From Burkholderiales bacterium RIFCSPLOWO2_02_FULL_57_36 (GTDB taxonomy: Bacteria; Pseudomonadota; Gammaproteobacteria; Burkholderiales; Burkholderiaceae_D), in assembly GCA_001770855.1 (NCBI GenBank), contig MESE01000128.1:1-43297 (forward strand): DNA of 43,297 nucleotides, in the 5' to 3' direction. Of the stretch, positions 25,288 through 33,141 are shown one piece after another (position 1 is the stretch's first letter; each line of letters begins with the position of its first letter). A model generated the notes under the pieces. The model had not been told where the DNA came from, did not search any database, and was given only the letters and a program-made list of their open reading frames with translations. Both the position numbers and the translations under genes were made by a program.

Positions 25288-25701
25288 ATGAACCAGCACA
25301 TGGAAACCGGTACGATCGACACGATATTGAGGGCATTCGAACAAGGCGACATTGCAACCCTGGTTAACCATATTGATGACAACATCGACTTTCGCATCGA
25401 TCATTATCAAGATGCAACGGATGTAAATTGGCAAAAAGCGGCGAACAAAACGGAACTGCTGGCACTGTTGCAGCGGCTTGGTACGGAGGTTTTTCCCAAG
25501 GGTACGAAAATGATCGAGGTAAGCAGCACACACCTTGGTGGACACTGGGTAATCACCAAACTGCATCAGCAGTTTTACTATGGCGTCCAGGCGCAAATGG
25601 TCGATAGCGAGACATGGATCGTAAGCCACAGCAAAGCCGGCAAATGTGACTACTTCAGGGAGACCGTCACCAATGTATTGCCGCTGGCCGCGGCAGTGTG
25701 A
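25288..25701 (+). CDS. NTF2/SnoaL-like small protein
   Basis: A 137-residue protein matching the SnoaL-like branch of the NTF2 fold: an N-terminal helix (IDTILRAFEQGDIATLVNHIDDNIDFRID), a middle helix (ELLALLQRLGTEVFPKG) and a strand-rich C-terminal half (STHLGGHWVITKLHQQFYY...DSETWIVSHSKAGKCDYFRE). The family covers small enzymes and ligand-binding proteins with no shared reaction, so no function is assigned. The start at 25288 follows AAGAGAACG; an earlier ATG at 25255 lies in the leader. It is divergent from a LysR gene that probably controls it. Confidence 0.8.
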   Translation: MNQHMETGTIDTILRAFEQGDIATLVNHIDDNIDFRIDHYQDATDVNWQKAANKTELLALLQRLGTEVFPKGTKMIEVSSTHLGGHWVITKLHQQFYYGVQAQMVDSETWIVSHSKAGKCDYFRETVTNVLPLAAAV

Positions 25702-25883
25702 GTTGCGGGAGATTCCTTGACGGACGAAAGGCGCTCCATGAGCGGTGATGTTGCCATGACATTTGATTGTCTTCCGCACACCGCCGCAGGATCGCCGTCA
25801 ACGAGAACTTAGGAGGCAGGTTCGGGGTCGTAAATTGTCAGGGTTGTTTATCCATGCCGATAGTGCATGAGGAGATCAAGGCA

Positions 25884-26810
25884 ATGAATCTGCTTCCCAA
25901 TGCAATCATTCTGCCGTCACCGCTTCAACGGCGATTGGAAACTGCCGCCAGGAATTTCCTGGAGCCGGACAGCGGATACCCGGTTGATTTTGCACGGATG
26001 GCGGGAGAGCCCGCCTTGGTGGCGCCGGACTCCATTTCATGGCGGGTCTTCAAGAATCCGCTGGCGCTGTTCGTTGGCGGAGTCGCCGCGGTCATCCTCG
26101 AACTGGCGGAGCCGCGTATTCGGACCGGCGTATGGGAACATACAACGTTCCAGCGCAAACCTTTGCTGCGCCTGCAGCGCACCGGTCTGGCGGCCATGAT
26201 GACGGTCTACGGACCACGCAGCCAGGCCGAAGTGATGATCGCGCGCGTGCGCAGGATGCATGACCGCATCGGCGGGCTGACGCCTGCAGGCCAGGCATAT
26301 CGCGCCAACGATCCGGAATTGCTTGACTGGGTCCACGCAACTGCGAGCTTCGGTTTTCTTCAGGCCTACAACACCTATGTCCGGAAGCTGGACGACGCGC
26401 AGCGCAACCGTTTCTACGCCGACGGTGCGTCCTCGGCTCGTCTCTACGGCGCCACGGGCGCGCCGACTTCGGAGCAGGAAGTCTCTGCGCTTTTCGAAAA
26501 AATGCGTAACAAGCTTGAGCCATCCGTGACCGTGATCGAGTTCCTCGACATCATGCGATCCGCACCGATATTGCCGTTGCCGCGTCCATTGGCGGCGATC
26601 CAGAGTCTGCTGGTCATGGCTGCCATAGGGATCGTGCCGGAATGGGTACGGGAGCGGCTCGGACTGACCGGGCGGTGGAGTACCGCGGCATGGCAACTCC
26701 GGCTTACCCGGCATTTCGGCGCAGCGGCCGATCGGATTTTGCTGCAGTCCTCGCCGGCCGTGCAAGCATGCCGCCGCATGGGGTTGCCGGATGATTATTT
26801 GTATCGGTAA
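25884..26810 (+). CDS. DUF2236 / MpaB-type oxygenase-like protein
   Basis: A 308-residue protein of the DUF2236 family, which includes bacterial latex-clearing protein Lcp and fungal MpaB, b-type-haem oxygenases. Visible marks are the GEPALVAPDSISWRVFKNP entry, the RTGVWEHTTFQRKPLLRLQRTG stretch and LLDWVHATASFGFLQAY, where the histidine is a plausible haem-region residue. No signal peptide is evident, so a cytoplasmic enzyme is more likely than a secreted rubber oxygenase. The ATG at 25884 follows GAGGAGATCAAG; upstream ATGs at 25854 and 25767 are less well supported. Its stop abuts the left copy of an inverted repeat that bounds the accessory island. Substrate unknown. Confidence 0.75.
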   Translation: MNLLPNAIILPSPLQRRLETAARNFLEPDSGYPVDFARMAGEPALVAPDSISWRVFKNPLALFVGGVAAVILELAEPRIRTGVWEHTTFQRKPLLRLQRTGLAAMMTVYGPRSQAEVMIARVRRMHDRIGGLTPAGQAYRANDPELLDWVHATASFGFLQAYNTYVRKLDDAQRNRFYADGASSARLYGATGAPTSEQEVSALFEKMRNKLEPSVTVIEFLDIMRSAPILPLPRPLAAIQSLLVMAAIGIVPEWVRERLGLTGRWSTAAWQLRLTRHFGAAADRILLQSSPAVQACRRMGLPDDYLYR

Positions 26811-26859
26811 TATTGGGGAACATTGAGGAAAGGGAAAAAATTGTACGTTAAGGATTTTC
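26809..26859 (+). repeat. Left copy of ~50-bp inverted repeat bounding an accessory island
   Basis: The complement of 32021-32072 matches this stretch with about nine bases in ten identical (core ATTGAGGAAA, GGAAAAAATT, TACGTTAA). It starts at the stop of the DUF2236 gene. The two copies face each other across about 5.2 kb of mosaic DNA. It may be an island end or a member of a dispersed repeat family. Confidence 0.7.
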
Positions 26860-26985
26860 CCCCGTTTCGCAACGGCCTGAATTCCCCCACTTTCCAGCCG
26901 CCTGTTTTGGCGCCACACATAATCGCCGGTCAGGTATCGCCATGCAAGGCGATACTTCCCGCAAGGCGCTTTCCCTCTTCCCCAT

Positions 26986-27042
26986 CCCTTCTCCCAGAGG
27001 GAGAAGGGTGCAAATAGCTTCCCTCTCCACTTGTGGAGAGGG
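26986..27042. repeat. Twin perfect hairpins, REP-like
   Basis: CCCTTCTCCC-AGA-GGGAGAAGGG (26986-27008) and CCCTCTCCAC-TT-GTGGAGAGGG (27021-27042) stand 12 bp apart. Paired pyrimidine/purine hairpins of this kind are typical of dispersed intergenic repeats; a similar C/G-rich stretch recurs near 43175-43215. Apart from these and the inverted repeat, 26811-27149 has no recognisable content. Confidence 0.6.
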
Positions 27043-27149
27043 ATCGAGGGAGAGGATGCCGCCGCAGTGCGAGCACTGCTAGCGGCGGGCAACGCTGCAG
27101 TGCGCCCGGTACGATCAGCAAAATTGGCTAACTTATTCCTGCGCGGGCC

Positions 27150-27374
27150 CTAAGCACGCAATTCCGGCAGATGCTCGCGGCGGGTTGTATCGCGCTCGCC
27201 ATAGTTCGCCCACGTGCTGGCGTTGACCCGGATTTGGCGTGCCACCCACTGAATGACCGGATCGGGCATGGCTAGGTCATTGCCTAGCGCATAGCCAGGA
27301 AAGCGCAGCAGGCACAGCTGGACAGCAAAGCCCAGCCGATTTGCTTCACCGCGCCGTTGTCGCACCAGCGCCAT
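27150..27374 (-). pseudogene. Tn3-family transposase N-terminal fragment
   Basis: The translated frame ([19 protein letters not shown]...LRFPGYAL...[15 protein letters not shown]...[17 protein letters not shown]) matches the N-terminal DUF4158 region of Tn3-family transposases, which normally exceed 950 residues. It ends at a TAG just after LPELRA and nothing of the remaining transposase follows, so this is a remnant of about 75 residues. The true N-terminus is also missing or degenerate. It is one of three different mobile-element remnants in the island. The 187 bp between it and yhaV hold no feature I recognise. Confidence 0.8.
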
Positions 27375-27561
27375 GACGCCGATCGCAGTCTGTACAGTCG
27401 AGGCATGGATCCATCAGAGCGGCGACACCGGTACCTTTGTCGCCCTCGACGACCGGCCGACTCTATTTGACCATTCAAGGATTCTTTGTGGAATCGGAGA
27501 AGGCTGGCGCAACTCGCCTCAAGACGCAATACCAGCGGCGAACCGGCGCAGGAGTTCGCCC

Positions 27562-28011
27562 TCAGAGCAACCCGTTCCAGTCATCCGGGGGATGGCCGCT
27601 TTCCAACATCTTGCGGAATACCCGGTAGGCATCGTCGCTACTCTCATAAGCACGCTTCGTGCCCTCGTCGTTAACCCATGCAAAGACGATCACCTTGCTA
27701 GGCGCGTGATAGCGGAAGAACAACCGGTACTGCTGAAAGAACTTGGCTCGAAACCAGTGCTTGTGTTCGTCACCGAGGGTGTTGCCTTGCCGGTATTCCG
27801 ACCGCGTCGGGTCCTGCGGGATAACGTCAAACGCCAAGTTGGTGATTGCCGCAAGTCGCTTACTGGCATTCTTCTTCACGTACCCGACCGGGTCTTTTTG
27901 CTTGAACACCTCGACCTGCTGGGTCAAGGCTTCAAGTTGTTCGAGGAACAGGGGATGGGCAAAGACCGTCCAACCTTGGATAACCAAGGGCGTAGGCTTG
28001 CTTGCGCTCAT
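27562..28011 (-). CDS. yhaV: YhaV-family toxin (RelE-like ribonuclease)
   Basis: A 149-residue protein matching YhaV, the ribonuclease toxin of the PrlF-YhaV type II module. Marks are the N-terminal GWTVFAHPLFLEQLEAL, the segment VKKNASKRLAAI, DPTRSEYRQGNTLG, then HWFRAKFFQQYRLFFRYH and the C-terminal VIVFAWVNDEGTKRAYES with DAYRVFRKMLESGHPPDDW. The length is close to the E. coli protein (about 154). It overlaps the antitoxin gene by four bases (28008-28011, ATGA), so the two are translationally coupled. YhaV cuts mRNA and slows growth when free of PrlF. The module lies in an island of mobile-element remnants and may stabilise it. Confidence 0.92.
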   Translation of the reverse strand: MSASKPTPLVIQGWTVFAHPLFLEQLEALTQQVEVFKQKDPVGYVKKNASKRLAAITNLAFDVIPQDPTRSEYRQGNTLGDEHKHWFRAKFFQQYRLFFRYHAPSKVIVFAWVNDEGTKRAYESSDDAYRVFRKMLESGHPPDDWNGLL

Positions 28012-28343
28012 TCATTATCTGCTGACAAGGCAACATCGAGATCGACTTCGATGCCGCCGACCAGCGACTGGAGGCGTTGAACAAGACCAACATCGACAGC
28101 CTGCAGACGCTCAGGGTGGCTGGCGATGTCACGGACCAGGAAGCTTAGGAACTGGCCGAGCACCGGGTCGTCGCCTTTGGGAGTCTCAGCACGCGTCAGC
28201 ACGACTTCGCCGCTGGGGCGGATCGTGTAGTGGATCTTGTCGCGTTTGCCCAGACGGAGGGCGCGGCGCACAGGTTCCGGCACCGTGGTTTGGTAGCGGT
28301 CCGTCAGTGTGGATTCGACTTCGAGGGTAGTGGGCACGGGCAT
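28008..28343 (-). CDS. prlF: PrlF-family antitoxin (AbrB-type DNA-binding)
   Basis: A 111-residue protein with an N-terminal AbrB/SpoVT swapped-hairpin domain (LEVESTLTDRYQTTVPEPVRRALRLGKRDKIHYTI) and a helical C-terminal part that binds toxin (DPVLGQFLSFLVRDIASHPERLQAVD). It is the first gene of the operon and precedes yhaV with a four-base overlap. PrlF neutralises YhaV and, with it, represses the operon. A perfect palindrome about 30 bp upstream of its ATG (28375-28400) is the obvious operator. Confidence 0.92.
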   Translation of the reverse strand: MPVPTTLEVESTLTDRYQTTVPEPVRRALRLGKRDKIHYTIRPSGEVVLTRAETPKGDDPVLGQFLSFLVRDIASHPERLQAVDVGLVQRLQSLVGGIEVDLDVALSADNE

Positions 28344-28633
28344 GGTGTTCTCCAGTCAAAGAGGTGGATACCCGCATGGTAATGCAACTGCATTACCATG
28401 TCAATGTAGCTGCATTGCAGGCTCGTGCCATCTGAGAAGCGTCGAGAACTCCAGTTTCCCAGAACTTTCCGCGAAATGATGCCAACCGTAACAACGAGGA
28501 TGACCACGGTGCATATGAGCGTGGCGACATTCGAGCTCAGCTTGCTCACGCCCAATTTCCCGAAGATTGCAGTGAGGGCTGGGAAGAAGTCAAAACCCAG
28601 TGCGAACAATACCCAGTTAGAGGTGGCATTCAT
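28304..28633 (-). CDS. Small membrane protein, possibly fused at its end to the prlF promoter region
   Basis: A 109-residue frame with a good ribosome binding site (GAGAAGGAAATACC before the ATG at 28633). Residues 1-60 hold two likely hydrophobic segments (WVLFALGFDFFPALTAIF and NVATLICTVVILVVTVGII), which looks like a real small inner-membrane protein of unknown function. The C-terminal third runs through the prlF operator and into prlF, has no such character and is probably not native. The likely explanation is that the toxin-antitoxin pair landed inside this gene and the frame now ends by chance at 28304. Confidence 0.4.
   Translation of the reverse strand: MNATSNWVLFALGFDFFPALTAIFGKLGVSKLSSNVATLICTVVILVVTVGIISRKVLGNWSSRRFSDGTSLQCSYIDMVMQLHYHAGIHLFDWRTPCPCPLPSKSNPH
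28375..28400 (-). promoter_or_regulatory. Palindromic operator of prlF-yhaV
   Basis: CATGGTAATGCA and TGCATTACCATG form perfect 12-bp arms around a 2-bp spacer, 32-57 bp upstream of the prlF ATG. A further partial half-site (CTGCATTGCAG) lies at about 28410-28420. A strong palindrome in this place is typical of AbrB-type antitoxin autoregulation. Confidence 0.8.
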
Positions 28634-28902
28634 GGTATTTCCTTCTCAAGGCGGTCTTGTGCATGATGCGCGTTTTCCGGAGTCACTCAGTGTGATAGAA
28701 CCGGTCACTTCAGTCCTACCGGCTCGCCTTTCATTTTGCTACATTGGAATGTCTGTCGGACTATATACAGATGGTTGAAGCGACCCTGAACGAAATGAAT
28801 CGGCTGCATGTGTTCCAGCCCGATTGATGACTGGCCATTACCGCACGTCTTCAAGATGAACTTATTGCAAGGCATCACAGTCAAATTATTTAAAAACCGA
28901 TC

Positions 28903-29180
28903 ATGCGCGCCAAACGCGGCATGGATGTCAAGTGTGTGCTGGCTGTCACCGAGAGAGAAGGGCGCGCAGTCTGCGCTCAGACCATTGCCGTGACCGGCCT
29001 TTACATGTCGAAGGACTGTCCCGAGCATTTGTGGCGCATCCGTTTCAAAGACCCCGTAGCGGGCAAACGCTGGACTTCCTCGCCAACAATACGGCCTTGC
29101 CGCCATTAACCATCGCCGCTTTGTAAAAAAATCCTGGCAGGTGGCGTTGTTCCTCAAGCGGATCCGGCGGCTGGATCTGT
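28903..29180 (+). pseudogene. IS4-family transposase remnant, frameshifted
   Basis: The frame starting MRAKRGMDVK...QTIAVTG...CPEHLWRIRFKDPVAGK continues, after a +1 shift near 29070, as TLDFLANNTALPPLTIAAL and then KNRWQVALFLKRIRRRLDL after a further disruption. In IS4-family transposases these pieces are contiguous around the catalytic core and the RWQVELFFKWIKQ signature. At least two frame breaks and missing ends make it non-functional. The 269 bp between this remnant and the small membrane gene contain no other recognisable feature. Confidence 0.75.
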
Positions 29181-29278
29181 CGCCTCCAGAATTATCGATG
29201 CCGATCATTTGATTTTGTTTGAGTTTTAGCCGGACCACTACTGAACCGATACAAGTATCACTATTGAGGGTAAAAGCG

Positions 29279-29839
29279 ATGAAAGGTGTCGTATTTGACG
29301 AGTTTGTCGAGATGGTCGAAGAACGCTTCTCTGCTGAAATGGCAGACAAAATCATTAATGCCTCACATCTCTCGACCGGCGGCGCGTACACCTCGGTGGG
29401 TACGTATGATCACCGGGAATTGATTGAACTGGTCCGCCGTCTAAGCGACGAGACGGGCATTGCTGTGCCTGATTTGTTGCGCATCTTTGGGGAATACCTG
29501 TTCAAACGCTTTTATGTCCTCTATCCATCCTTCGTGACCGAACATGATTCGAGCTTCGCGTTACTGTCCAGTCTGGACAATAAAATCCATGTGGAGGTGA
29601 AGAAACTCTATCCGGATGCGGAGCTTCCACGCTTTACGCACGAGATGCGTGGGCCCGAAAATATGATTCTGACCTATCGCTCGAAGCGTCCGTTTGGCGA
29701 CCTGGCGGAAGGTCTGATTCGGGGCTGCATTCATCACTACGGCGAATCGATTACGCTGGAACGGGAAGACTTGCCCGTTCTGGAAGGCGCTCATATCCGG
29801 TTTACGCTGACGAGACATCCCGATGGCCGAGGATATTGA
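29279..29839 (+). CDS. H-NOX haem nitric-oxide sensor
   Basis: A 186-residue stand-alone H-NOX domain. The haem-ligand histidine is H104 in NKIHVEVKKLYPDAELPRF, and the haem-propionate clamp YxSxR is Y133-RSKR-137. The N-terminal MKGVVFDEFVEMVEERF is also typical. Such proteins bind NO on ferrous haem and pass the signal to a partner kinase or cyclic di-GMP enzyme. The next gene overlaps by 17 bases and encodes a PAS-GGDEF-EAL protein, the expected partner. The start at 29279 follows GAGGGTAAAAGCG; an upstream in-frame TTG at 29219 lacks support. The pair lies inside the accessory island. Confidence 0.92.
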   Translation: MKGVVFDEFVEMVEERFSAEMADKIINASHLSTGGAYTSVGTYDHRELIELVRRLSDETGIAVPDLLRIFGEYLFKRFYVLYPSFVTEHDSSFALLSSLDNKIHVEVKKLYPDAELPRFTHEMRGPENMILTYRSKRPFGDLAEGLIRGCIHHYGESITLEREDLPVLEGAHIRFTLTRHPDGRGY

Positions 29840-31646
29840 ATTCTACAAGCGCCGACTGGCACGGGAAAGGAACGCGCGCAAGCAAGCGGAAGCATTGATT
29901 GAGCAAAAAAGCCTTGAATTGTTTTATCAGGCGCAGGAGCGCGAACTCGCGTTGCGCGAAAGCGAAGAGCGCTATCGGCTCCTGGTCGAATCCTCGCCGG
30001 ACGCAATTCTGGTCGAATCCGATGGGCGCATTGTTTTCGCCAACGCGGCGGCGCAACACTTGTTTCATGCCGATTCGGCGGACGTTTTGTTGAATCGTAC
30101 AATGACCGAATTGGCCGCGCCGGCCTGCCAGGCGCAAGTCGCCACTGCCATTCATGAGTTGAAGCGAGACGGGAGCTCGCGCGCCGGCGAGGAGCAAGCG
30201 CTTCGGCTCGACGGCAAGATCATCGATATTACGGTAACCCGACTGTCGTTCCAATACCGCGGAAACCGTGCGGTCCACATGGTGGCGCGCGATATCTCGG
30301 AGCGTAAGGAATTGGAAACCCGGCTTCATTATCAGGCCACGCACGATACATTGACAGGGTTGCCGAACCGCAACCTGCTGGTCGATCGCCTGGATCTGGC
30401 GATTGCGGAAGCGCGCCGCGAGAACCGGCGGTTCATGGTGTCTTTCATCGACCTGGATCGCTTCAAATGGATCAACGATAGCTTCGGACATAATGCAGGT
30501 GACGCATTATTGCAATCTGTCGCTTCTGGCATGTCGGCTTGTCTGCGCGAGAGCGATTTGCTGGCTCGGATTGGTGGCGACGAATTCGTCCTTCTTTTAT
30601 GCAATACCAGCAGCGAAGATGAGTCGGTGTCGGTATTGCGGCGGGTCATGGCAGCCGTCAATCACCGCGTCACCATCGACGGGCACGTCATTGTTGTGAC
30701 CTGCAGCGCGGGTTGCAGCGTTTATCCGGACGATGGCGACACGGCCGATGCGCTACTGCGGTCTTCCGATGCGGCGATGTACCGCGCCAAGGAAGCCGGT
30801 CGCAATACCATGCAACTCTATAACCCGGACCTGCGCAGCCGGTTCAATGAACGGGTCAAACTGCAAACCGATCTACGCTATGCGCTTGAACGCGATGAGC
30901 TCGATCTGCATTATCAATTGCAGGTCGAAATCCATAGCGGCTCCATTAAGGGCGTGGAAGCCTTGCTGCGCTGGAAGCATCCGGAACTCGGCAATATTGC
31001 GCCGTCCAGGTTCATTCCGATTGCGGAGGAAAGTGGCTTGATCCAATCGATTGGCGAATGGGTTCTTCGCCGCGCGTGTGCACAGAACAAATCGTGGCAG
31101 CTAGCGGGAATCCCGCCGATACGCATATCAGTCAATTTGTCTGCGAAGCAGGTCAATCGGCAAGGGCTCGAAAGCCAGGTGGCGCAATGCCTGGCTGCAA
31201 CACAGCTCGATCCGGCTTGGCTAGAACTGGAACTCACCGAAAGCGCATCGATGGACGATCCCGACAAAACCCTAACCTTGATGCACAGCCTTAGAAAACT
31301 AGGCGTCGCGCTATCGATTGACGACTTCGGTACCGGGTACTCGAACATGCAGTATCTACGCCTGTTCCCGGTCGAGAAGCTGAAAATCGATGGTTCCTTC
31401 GTCAAGGGGATCGTCCACGATACGGGCTGTCGCGCGATCGTCGACGCAATGATTTCGCTGGCGCACCGCTTGGGCTTGACAGTCGTTGCCGAGATGGCCG
31501 AAACCGCGAATCAAGTTAGCATACTGGCGGCCTGCGGCTGCGACCAGATTCAGGGCAATTTTTACAGCAAGCCAATACCGGCCGATCAATGTGCCGAACT
31601 GCTGTCGGCAGGCCGCATGTCGGAGCTGAATTCGCTTGGTGCGTAA
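29823..31646 (+). CDS. PAS-GGDEF-EAL cyclic di-GMP enzyme, partner of H-NOX
   Basis: A 607-residue cytoplasmic protein with an N-terminal charged coiled coil (about 1-50), a PAS domain (about 50-160), a GGDEF domain (about 167-335) and an EAL domain (about 345-600). GGDEF is intact at 251-255 and an RxxD site (R242-ESD-245) precedes it by five residues. The EAL domain has E379-AL-381, NLSAKQ, ELTES, DDFGTGYS, KIDGSFV and QGNFYSKP, so the metal and catalytic residues seem present; the usual VAEGVE reads VAEMAE. Both activities are therefore possible. By analogy with known H-NOX-linked cyclases, NO probably shifts the balance of cyclic di-GMP and biofilm behaviour. Its 3' end runs into an integrase remnant. 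Confidence 0.92.
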   Translation: MAEDIEFYKRRLARERNARKQAEALIEQKSLELFYQAQERELALRESEERYRLLVESSPDAILVESDGRIVFANAAAQHLFHADSADVLLNRTMTELAAPACQAQVATAIHELKRDGSSRAGEEQALRLDGKIIDITVTRLSFQYRGNRAVHMVARDISERKELETRLHYQATHDTLTGLPNRNLLVDRLDLAIAEARRENRRFMVSFIDLDRFKWINDSFGHNAGDALLQSVASGMSACLRESDLLARIGGDEFVLLLCNTSSEDESVSVLRRVMAAVNHRVTIDGHVIVVTCSAGCSVYPDDGDTADALLRSSDAAMYRAKEAGRNTMQLYNPDLRSRFNERVKLQTDLRYALERDELDLHYQLQVEIHSGSIKGVEALLRWKHPELGNIAPSRFIPIAEESGLIQSIGEWVLRRACAQNKSWQLAGIPPIRISVNLSAKQVNRQGLESQVAQCLAATQLDPAWLELELTESASMDDPDKTLTLMHSLRKLGVALSIDDFGTGYSNMQYLRLFPVEKLKIDGSFVKGIVHDTGCRAIVDAMISLAHRLGLTVVAEMAETANQVSILAACGCDQIQGNFYSKPIPADQCAELLSAGRMSELNSLGA

Positions 31647-32001
31647 GAACAACCGGCGCGCTTTCGAGTTGGCCAGGCCGGAAGCCGGGCCGGTGTTCCG
31701 ATTGATCGACCGATGGGGGCATGTTGGCCAGGATAGCCTGCATGCCGATAGCCTCATTCCGCTGTTGCGCGCCATCTTTACGGACGCCGGTATTGTCGAT
31801 CCAGCCGACTACAGCGGCCACTCCCTGCGGCGCGGCTTTGCGAATTGGGCGACCGGCAATGGCTGGGATTTGAAGACACTGATGGAATATGTGGGCTGGA
31901 AAAGTATGCAAAGCGCGCTGCGCTACGTCGACAGCGCTGATCCGTTTGCCCAGCAGCGCATCGAACTCATGCTGCCGTCGACCGACGATACCAACTGGTG
32001 A
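31636..32001 (+). pseudogene. Tyrosine recombinase C-terminal remnant
   Basis: About 120 residues carrying the last part of a tyrosine recombinase catalytic domain: GHSLRRGFANWATGNGWDL (HxxR), LMEYVGWKSMQSALRYVD (the later H/W position and the tyrosine nucleophile). The N-terminal DNA-binding domain and the first catalytic arginine are missing; their place is taken by the GGDEF-EAL gene, whose end overlaps this frame by 11 bases. It marks one recombination junction of the island and is unlikely to be active. Confidence 0.8.
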
Positions 32002-32020
32002 TTCTTGTTCATTTGAGAGC

Positions 32021-32072
32021 GAAAAACCGTTAACGTATAATTTTTTCCGTTTCCTCAATCTCCCCCATATTC
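32021..32072 (-). repeat. Right copy of ~50-bp inverted repeat bounding the accessory island
   Basis: Counterpart of 26809-26859 in opposite orientation with a one-base length difference. It directly abuts the stop of the minus-strand hydrolase fusion gene, as the left copy abuts the DUF2236 stop. Both copies therefore lie at gene ends that converge on the island. Confidence 0.7.
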
Positions 32073-33141
32073 AATCGATCAAGCTGACATGAGCGGCAAC
32101 AATGCGCCAGCCGTCCGGAAAACGCACCCAGGTCTGCGTCTGCCTGCCTATTTGATCGGTGTCCGGAGCGTTGAATTCGGCGCTGATGGCGCCGAAGTCG
32201 TTGCCATAACTTGAAGTGACGCGGAGCACGATCTTGCGTTGCGGATGAACCGGCGCGCAGCGCATCCGGTATTGGCGGATCGCTTCGCCGCCATACAGGT
32301 TTTCTGCGACGCCATAGCGTACGGTGGCATCGTCATACCGGAAGAAGCGGTCCAGCGCTGCGACGTCGTGGCGAATCAGCGCCGCTTCATATGCGTCGAA
32401 TTCGGCATTCAGTTCGGCGATCACGGGCGGATGGTTGATCAGCATCGGTGCAGTCCCTATGTGGTTGGCCGGATCGATTATTGCGCTCAACGGTGCGGTC
32501 CAGCCGACAATGCCGCCTTGCGCGCGCACCATCTCCAGTGTGGCTTGCTTGAACGCAGGGAAATAACTCGCGGTCGCATCTTCCACCAGCAGGCAATCGT
32601 AACCCCGGTCGTTGGCTTCGCGCATCGTGGTTTGTACGCACACTTCGGTGGTGACGCCGGCAAACAGCAAATGGCTGATGCCGCGCTGCTGCAATAGTGC
32701 ATGCAGGTCGGTGCCATGGAACGCGCCTTTACCCGGTTTGTCGATGACGATTTCACCCGGTGCCGGCTGCAATGCCGAAACGATTTCGCTGCCGGGCTGC
32801 CCGCGCACCAGAACGCGGCCCATCGGCCCGGCATCGCCGATGCGCAAGGATGGATTGCCGCGGCTGATTTTCGACAAAGGGCAGTCGGACAGATCCGGCA
32901 GATGCGCTTCGCGCGTGTGCACCACCAGCATATGCTCTTGCCGCGCAAACGCCAGCAGCCCGGCCACGACCGGTACGATCGCGGCCAGCGTCGAGACATC
33001 GTTGCCGAGCGATTCGCCGAAACCGCCGGCCTCGATGAAGTCGCGCTGCATGTCGATCACGATCAGTGCGGTATGCGTATAGTCGAATGTGAACTCGAAC
33101 GGTTGCGCATCGACTTTACGCAGTGCAGATGGAAGGGTCAT
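32071..33141 (-). CDS. Isochorismatase-like amidohydrolase fused to an AtzH/HpxZ-like (DUF3225) domain
   Basis: A 356-residue two-domain protein. Residues 1-222 are a cysteine hydrolase of the isochorismatase family with triad D30 (VIDMQRDF), K135 (IDKPGKGAF) and C168 (TTEVCVQTT), closely related to BiuH at 40271. Residues 233-356 are a DUF3225 domain ([18 protein letters not shown]...[18 protein letters not shown]...[22 protein letters not shown]), known as AtzH in cyanuric acid pathways and HpxZ in oxalurate catabolism, normally separate small proteins. It is the last gene of the operon and overlaps the ABC ATPase gene by four bases. It probably hydrolyses a ureide related to biuret, with the second domain coupling to a later amidase; the exact substrate is unknown. 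Confidence 0.85.
   Translation of the reverse strand: MTLPSALRKVDAQPFEFTFDYTHTALIVIDMQRDFIEAGGFGESLGNDVSTLAAIVPVVAGLLAFARQEHMLVVHTREAHLPDLSDCPLSKISRGNPSLRIGDAGPMGRVLVRGQPGSEIVSALQPAPGEIVIDKPGKGAFHGTDLHALLQQRGISHLLFAGVTTEVCVQTTMREANDRGYDCLLVEDATASYFPAFKQATLEMVRAQGGIVGWTAPLSAIIDPANHIGTAPMLINHPPVIAELNAEFDAYEAALIRHDVAALDRFFRYDDATVRYGVAENLYGGEAIRQYRMRCAPVHPQRKIVLRVTSSYGNDFGAISAEFNAPDTDQIGRQTQTWVRFPDGWRIVAAHVSLID

Noticed and set aside
26823..27017. Short frame starting RKGKKLYVKDF and its counterpart RKRKKLYVNGF at the right repeat
   Set aside because: The similarity comes from the repeated DNA. Replacement changes are as common as silent ones and the frames diverge completely beyond the repeat, so this is not a conserved protein.
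28705..29391. 228-codon open frame on the minus strand
   Set aside because: It lies antisense to the IS4 transposase remnant and the H-NOX start, shows no family resemblance or ribosome binding site, and its composition looks like a shadow frame.
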